DNA from: J005 sp964613235
GTDB taxonomy: Bacteria; Pseudomonadota; Zetaproteobacteria; Mariprofundales; Mariprofundaceae
Reading direction: 5' to 3'
Assembly: GCA_964613235.1 (NCBI GenBank)
Contig: CAZTGM010000020.1
Span: forward strand, 1-29,419
DNA: 29,419 nt
Position numbers and translations under genes: made by a program. Shown piece by piece: positions 25,528 through 29,419 of this stretch. Numbering within the stretch: position 1 is the stretch's first letter; every line of letters begins with the position of its first letter. Under the pieces are notes generated by a model. It was not told the origin of the DNA, made no database searches, and worked only from the letters and a program-made list of their open reading frames with translations.

Positions 25528-26871
25528 ATGACAGAAACACTGACTCCTCCTGTAACGATTATTGGCGCGGGCCTGGCTGGTTCGGAAGCTGCCTGGCAAC
25601 TGGCCCGGCGTGGAGTACGGGTACGCTTGCATGAAATGCGGCCGGACAAAATGACGCCGGCACATCAGACGGGGCATTGTGCCGAGCTGGTATGCTCCAA
25701 CACCTTTCGCGCCGATCATCTGGAAAACGCCGTAGGCCTGTTGCATGAAGAAATGCGCCGTCTGGATTCGCTGATCATGCGCTGCGGTGATGCGGCCCGC
25801 ATTCCTGCAGGCACGGCGCTGGCGGTCGATCGCGAACAGTTTGCGGCACTGGTAACCGCCGAGTTAAAAGCACTGCCGCAGATCGAGTTTGTTGCCGGAG
25901 AGGTGACTGATATCCCGAGCGAAGGCCTGGTGCTGATTGCTTCCGGTCCATTGACCTCCGATGCCTTGTATGAGCGAATTCAGCAGCTGACCGGTGAACA
26001 GCATCTGAGTTTTTTCGATGCTATTGCGCCGGTGGTTGATGCCGAATCGATCAATATGGATATCGCCTTCTGGAAAAACCGTTATGATAAGAATGTTGCC
26101 GAGGGCGAGGCCGGCGATTATCTCAATTGCCCGATGAACGAGAAGCAATACAAGGCGTTCATTCATGAATTGCTGCATGCGGAGAAAGTGTCGTTCAAGG
26201 GGTTTGAGAATATTCCGTTTTTCGAAGGCTGCATGCCGATCGAGGAAATGGCCGAACGGGGGCTGGATACACCGTGTTTCGGGCCGATGAAGCCGGTTGG
26301 TCTGGATCATCCACTAACGGGTGAACGTTACCATGCCGTGGTGCAATTGCGGCGGGACAATCGTCTGGGCAGCCTGCTGAACATGGTCGGTTTTCAGACC
26401 AAGATGACCTATGGCGAGCAAAAACGTGTATTTACGATGATTCCCGGTCTGGAACAGGCCGAGTTTTTCCGCTTGGGCAGCCTGCATCGCAATACGTTTA
26501 TCAAGTCACCGGCCTTGATCGATGGCACGCTGCGTTTGAAGAAGGAGCCGCGCATTCTGTTTGCCGGGCAGATCACCGGCGTGGAAGGCTATGTGGAGTC
26601 GGCAGCCATGGGATTGATGGCTGGTCGCTTTCTGGCTGAGATGGCACAGGGCAGAGATCCGCATGCCCCGCCGCCCGATACCGCGCATGGAGCCTTGCTG
26701 GCACATATCTCGCAAACCCGGCTGGATGATTTTCAGCCGATGAATATGAATTTCGGCCTGTTACCACCAGCGCCGAAAAAAGATGGCAAACGAAGACTGG
26801 GTAAGGCAGAACGCCGACGTATGGTATCGGAAGCGGCACTGGTAAGCCTGGAGCACTGGAAAAACAGCTAG
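25528..26871 (+). CDS. trmFO: Folate/FAD-dependent tRNA (uracil-54) methyltransferase
   Basis: TrmFO makes the T of the tRNA T-loop using methylene-tetrahydrofolate and FADH2, in place of the SAM-dependent TrmA. The 447-residue protein shows the FAD motif IIGAGLAGSEAA at 11-22, HEMRP, HCAELVCSNTFRAD with a conserved cysteine, and the downstream FFEGCMPIEEMAERG with the second active-site cysteine. GQITGVEGYVESAAMG is near the C-terminal end. No ribosome site is obvious before ATG 25528. TrmFO is rare in gammaproteobacteria, so it bears on the lineage. Its stop shares the bases CTAG with the stop of the convergent hda. Confidence 0.96.
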   Translation: MTETLTPPVTIIGAGLAGSEAAWQLARRGVRVRLHEMRPDKMTPAHQTGHCAELVCSNTFRADHLENAVGLLHEEMRRLDSLIMRCGDAARIPAGTALAVDREQFAALVTAELKALPQIEFVAGEVTDIPSEGLVLIASGPLTSDALYERIQQLTGEQHLSFFDAIAPVVDAESINMDIAFWKNRYDKNVAEGEAGDYLNCPMNEKQYKAFIHELLHAEKVSFKGFENIPFFEGCMPIEEMAERGLDTPCFGPMKPVGLDHPLTGERYHAVVQLRRDNRLGSLLNMVGFQTKMTYGEQKRVFTMIPGLEQAEFFRLGSLHRNTFIKSPALIDGTLRLKKEPRILFAGQITGVEGYVESAAMGLMAGRFLAEMAQGRDPHAPPPDTAHGALLAHISQTRLDDFQPMNMNFGLLPPAPKKDGKRRLGKAERRRMVSEAALVSLEHWKNS

Positions 26872-27581
26872 GCGGATGCGCGTTGTGCGTTCCATTGGTG
26901 CAGCTGTTCACGTACCCATTGCTGACTGAGTCGCTGGCGCCGGTTGTTGCGGGAAATGTTTTCCAGATACTGCAATGCCGGAATCAGTGACTCCAGACGA
27001 CGAGGCAACATCTGCAACAGGATGCGAAGCATGCGCTCATCGATATGCCACTGCATGGATTCAGCCACGGCGCGTAGCACCTGTTGTCGTTCATCATCAT
27101 TACCGGGTGGTTTCATATCCACCCGTTCCAGCATGCCTCTGATGCGGCTGCCTAATTCCGGTGGCAGGGTTTGCTGTGCATCAATACGCCAGGCCAGAAG
27201 CAATGGACGATGCAGATCGCGTGCCCTCTCCAGCAGATGAAACAGGGCAAACAGGGTAGCCATGGGCTGAACCCTTGCATCCACATCCACGGCCCAGAAT
27301 GAGAAAGGCTGGAGCTGATTCATCCATTGCTGAACCCGTTGCAATGATGAACGTTGATCGTCTGCGGCGACACGGACCAGGCCCAGCGACGGGTGTTCGT
27401 TTTGCAGTAAGGAAAGCAGATGGCTTTTACCGGCCATTTCGTCGGAGGTAAGCCACAGATTGCCGCCATGCACCAGCCACAATGCCAGACGGTTGCAGGC
27501 ATTTTCGACGCCGGCATGACGTATCCATTCGTGATAGTCGTAATGTTCCGGTAGCTGTAATTGCAGGAGTTGCTGTTGCAT
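26868..27581 (-). CDS. hda: DnaA regulatory inactivator Hda-like protein
   Basis: Hda is a DnaA-like AAA+ protein that, bound to the sliding clamp, makes DnaA hydrolyse ATP after initiation. The 237-residue protein begins at ATG 27581, overlapping the upstream gene as TGATG. Near its N-terminus QLQLPEHYDY resembles the clamp-binding QLSLPL and the start of Hda. A degenerate P-loop (EMAGKSHLL), Walker B-like WAVDVDA, the SRIRGM arginine-finger region and a C-terminal helical lid follow. It lacks the DNA-binding domain IV of DnaA. The position next to a PgsA-type gene matches gammaproteobacterial hda. The sequence is quite diverged. Confidence 0.8.
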   Translation of the reverse strand: MQQQLLQLQLPEHYDYHEWIRHAGVENACNRLALWLVHGGNLWLTSDEMAGKSHLLSLLQNEHPSLGLVRVAADDQRSSLQRVQQWMNQLQPFSFWAVDVDARVQPMATLFALFHLLERARDLHRPLLLAWRIDAQQTLPPELGSRIRGMLERVDMKPPGNDDERQQVLRAVAESMQWHIDERMLRILLQMLPRRLESLIPALQYLENISRNNRRQRLSQQWVREQLHQWNAQRASA

Positions 27582-28141
27582 CAGTTGTTTTCGCTTCGCA
27601 CGGCCTTTTCCATCCAGACAATCATGTATTGCACACCGGAAAGCACGGTCATGGCAAAGGTCAGCCAGGCTACGCCGGAGATGAGCCATAGCGGCAGAAG
27701 CTGCCAGGCGGCATTGGCCAGAATCAGCAACACGATCAGGATCTGCAGGAACGTGGTGATCTTGGAGGTGATGGTTGGTGTCATTTCCAGTTGATGGGTA
27801 ACAATTTCATATGCAATGGCACCGATCACGATGATCAGGTCGCGGAAGATGACAGCAAGAAACAGAAACAGCGGGATCTGGTCCATGGTGTACAGCGTGA
27901 CAATGGTACTGATCAGCATCAGTTTGTCGGCCAGCGGATCCATGTAGGCACCAACGGTGCTGCGCTGGTTAAAGATACGCGCAATGGCACCATCGAGCAT
28001 ATCGGTCAGTCCGGCAATGGCCATGAACAGCAGGGCCATGGCCGGCTGATGCTCGAGAATGGCATAGACAATAAACGGTGTCAGCAGAATGCGTGACAAG
28101 GTCAGGACGTTCGGCAGGTTGAGAATGCGCTCCTGTTGCAT
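27581..28141 (-). CDS. CDP-alcohol phosphatidyltransferase, PgsA type
   Basis: The family joins a CDP-linked lipid to an alcohol such as glycerol-3-phosphate in membrane lipid synthesis. The protein has the full active-site motif D-x2-DG-x2-AR-x8-G-x3-D-x3-D in DMLDGAIAR followed by GAYMDPLADK, and about five hydrophobic helices. Phosphatidylglycerophosphate synthase is the most likely activity. The start MQQERILNLPNVLTLSR at ATG 28141 fits PgsA N-termini; GTG 28156 and ATG 28147 are also possible, and none has a clear ribosome site. The location between a small exported protein and hda resembles the gammaproteobacterial paralog whose exact role is not settled. Confidence 0.88.
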   Translation of the reverse strand: MQQERILNLPNVLTLSRILLTPFIVYAILEHQPAMALLFMAIAGLTDMLDGAIARIFNQRSTVGAYMDPLADKLMLISTIVTLYTMDQIPLFLFLAVIFRDLIIVIGAIAYEIVTHQLEMTPTITSKITTFLQILIVLLILANAAWQLLPLWLISGVAWLTFAMTVLSGVQYMIVWMEKAVRSENN

Positions 28142-28157
28142 GGGCATCAGCGCCACA

Positions 28158-28463
28158 TCAGTAGGCCAGCCAGCCGCGTTCGGTTTCCCTCACCTGATAA
28201 CCGTGCTGGACAAGCCAGCGACCCAGCCAGCCGGTTTGCGTTATATCCGTCAAGACAAGCCGGTATTCACGGTGCCGGGCATTAAGTCGCAAAGGGATCA
28301 CCTTTTGTACCTGCGGCAATTGCTTCAGATCGGATTCGAAAAGAACCTGTTCGGTGAGTGAGGCCTTGCGCTCCACGACCAGATTGACGGATGTTGCTGC
28401 CTGCGCCGGTAAAGCTGCAGCCATGCCACATAGCAACAGGAATAAATAAACTAAGCGCCGCAT
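28158..28463 (-). CDS. Small exported protein, unknown function
   Basis: I do not recognise a named family with certainty. The 101-residue protein starts at ATG 28463 behind a strong AGGAGG. It has a signal peptide (RRLVYLFLLLCGMAAALPAQA) cleaved after AQA near residue 22. The mature part of about 80 residues alternates beta-like strands with the segment LKQLPQVQKVIPLRL. This looks like one unit of the repeated domain in DUF2066 proteins, which in gammaproteobacteria sit next to the same PgsA-type and hda genes. It could therefore be a shortened relative. That link is inference from pattern and synteny. Confidence 0.7.
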   Translation of the reverse strand: MRRLVYLFLLLCGMAAALPAQAATSVNLVVERKASLTEQVLFESDLKQLPQVQKVIPLRLNARHREYRLVLTDITQTGWLGRWLVQHGYQVRETERGWLAY

Positions 28464-28473
28464 CGTTGCCTCC

Positions 28474-28944
28474 TTATTTGATGACCCGCAGGTGTCGCAC
28501 CTTGCGACCAGGCAAATCCGGTTCCTGTTGCGGCGCGGGTGTTTCCGGCGCTTCGGAGACGTCCGCTTGCTCTTCCTGCTCGGCAAGATCGCGGGCCGCC
28601 TGCGTCAGCGCACGAATCATTTCCGGTACATCCTGCTCCCAGACAATGCCCTGCTCCAGTTCGCCTGCGGCAGGATAAACCGCCCAGATCGTATGCATGG
28701 GAATATGGCAGGAATAGACCGTTCCGCCAAATGAAAAATCCGAGACCAGTGCGTCATCGCGAATATGGATGGGCTGCGGCATGCGCTGATTGAGAATCAG
28801 GCGAAGTGCCGGATCACCGCGCAGATGCGGCGGTATACGGACATCGTCGGCGCTGGCATTAACGACGATATAAACTCTGCCGTGGCGGGCAAAATAATCC
28901 CGCAACTGACGGGCCTTGGCCGCATCCGAGAAACTAACGCTCAT
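28474..28944 (-). CDS. sspB: ClpXP protease specificity-enhancing factor SspB
   Basis: SspB binds ssrA-tagged proteins and delivers them to ClpXP for degradation. The 156-residue protein shows RDYFARHGRVYIVVNA, VRIPPHL, the LILNQRMPQPIHI strand, DFSFGGTVYSCHIPMHTIWAVY and a flexible acidic tail. It ends in HLRVIK, close to the ClpX-binding C-terminal peptide LRVVK of E. coli SspB. ATG 28944 has GGGAG eight bases upstream; earlier GTG and ATG codons lack this. It lies 27 bases after the end of rnpB with no terminator between. Confidence 0.92.
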   Translation of the reverse strand: MSVSFSDAAKARQLRDYFARHGRVYIVVNASADDVRIPPHLRGDPALRLILNQRMPQPIHIRDDALVSDFSFGGTVYSCHIPMHTIWAVYPAAGELEQGIVWEQDVPEMIRALTQAARDLAEQEEQADVSEAPETPAPQQEPDLPGRKVRHLRVIK

Positions 28945-28971
28945 CGCTTGAACTCCCATCACATGAATTTG

Positions 28972-29330
<359 letters not shown>

Positions 29331-29336
29331 TGGCGA

Positions 29337-29342
29337 ATTTTA
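29337..29342 (-). promoter_or_regulatory. Candidate -10 element of rnpB
   Basis: TAAAAT on the minus strand ends six bases before the rnpB 5' end, a good -10 position. I see no convincing -35 element at the matching distance. Confidence 0.5.
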
Positions 29343-29379
29343 CACGATCTCGCAGAAGTTGATATATTAGGACGTGTTC

Positions 29380-29419
29380 ACGCCAATTTGGTTGTTGGCG
29401 TTGCTGCTTCAAATGAAGC
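29380..29419. repeat. Two short inverted repeats at window end
   Basis: ACGCCAA and TTGGCGT (29380-29386 and 29395-29401) surround an 8-base loop. GCTTC and GAAGC (29406-29410 and 29415-29419) surround AAAT. Neither is followed by a T run on either strand within the window. They may belong to the next transcription unit. Confidence 0.4.

Overview
This window is the chromosomal replication-origin region of a proteobacterium, followed on one side by housekeeping genes and, at the far left, the end of a type IV pilus operon. The gene order rsmG-parA-parB on one side, rpmH-rnpA-yidD-yidC-mnmE reading away from dnaA, and dnaA-dnaN-recF-gyrB on the other is the classic bacterial origin layout. Genes from about 5.66 to 15.54 kb are on the minus strand and genes from 15.64 to 23.64 kb are on the plus strand, so both arms are transcribed away from an origin at about 15.5-17.2 kb. 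DnaA-box-like sequences lie between dnaA and dnaN. Two parS sites (one perfect 16-mer, one 15/16) lie in parA and mnmG.

The organism looks like an autotrophic gamma/zeta-type proteobacterium, perhaps Mariprofundus-like. Gamma-type traits are Hda, a PpiC-like mini-parvulin, SspB, PilP and a long GyrB. Non-gamma or autotroph traits are the folate-dependent TrmFO and a class I phosphoribulokinase of the Calvin cycle. The lineage is an inference from gene content, not from any search.

Layout: 0-1.3 kb, probable pilO end, pilP, nth. 1.3-1.43 kb, a gap with an isolated 3' tRNA fragment. 1.4-5.7 kb, ribF, ileS, lspA. 5.66-10.8 kb (minus), mnmG-rsmG-parA-parB-mtnA, an overlapping chain. 10.8-11.9 kb (minus), prk as a separate unit with its own candidate promoter and a strong terminator. 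11.9-15.5 kb (minus), rpmH-rnpA-yidD-yidC-mnmE behind a good sigma70-type promoter. 15.6-23.7 kb (plus), dnaA, origin, dnaN-recF-gyrB-purM-ogt-ppiC ending in a terminator. 23.7-25.4 kb (minus), a TPR-sulfotransferase. 25.5-26.9 kb (plus), trmFO. 26.9-29.3 kb (minus), rnpB, sspB, a small exported protein, a PgsA-type enzyme and hda.

The genes work together in a few modules: replication initiation and its control (dnaA, dnaN, hda, gyrB, parABS), tRNA modification (mnmE, mnmG, trmFO), RNase P (rnpA and rnpB) and membrane protein insertion and lipoprotein maturation (yidC, yidD, lspA). No intergenic stretch exceeds 300 bases. I found no mobile element, CRISPR array or defence system, and nothing that is clearly a new multi-gene system. 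The best oddities are a non-canonical rnpA start, the tRNA fragment, the prk insertion in the origin cluster, and the GTTC repeats upstream of dnaN.
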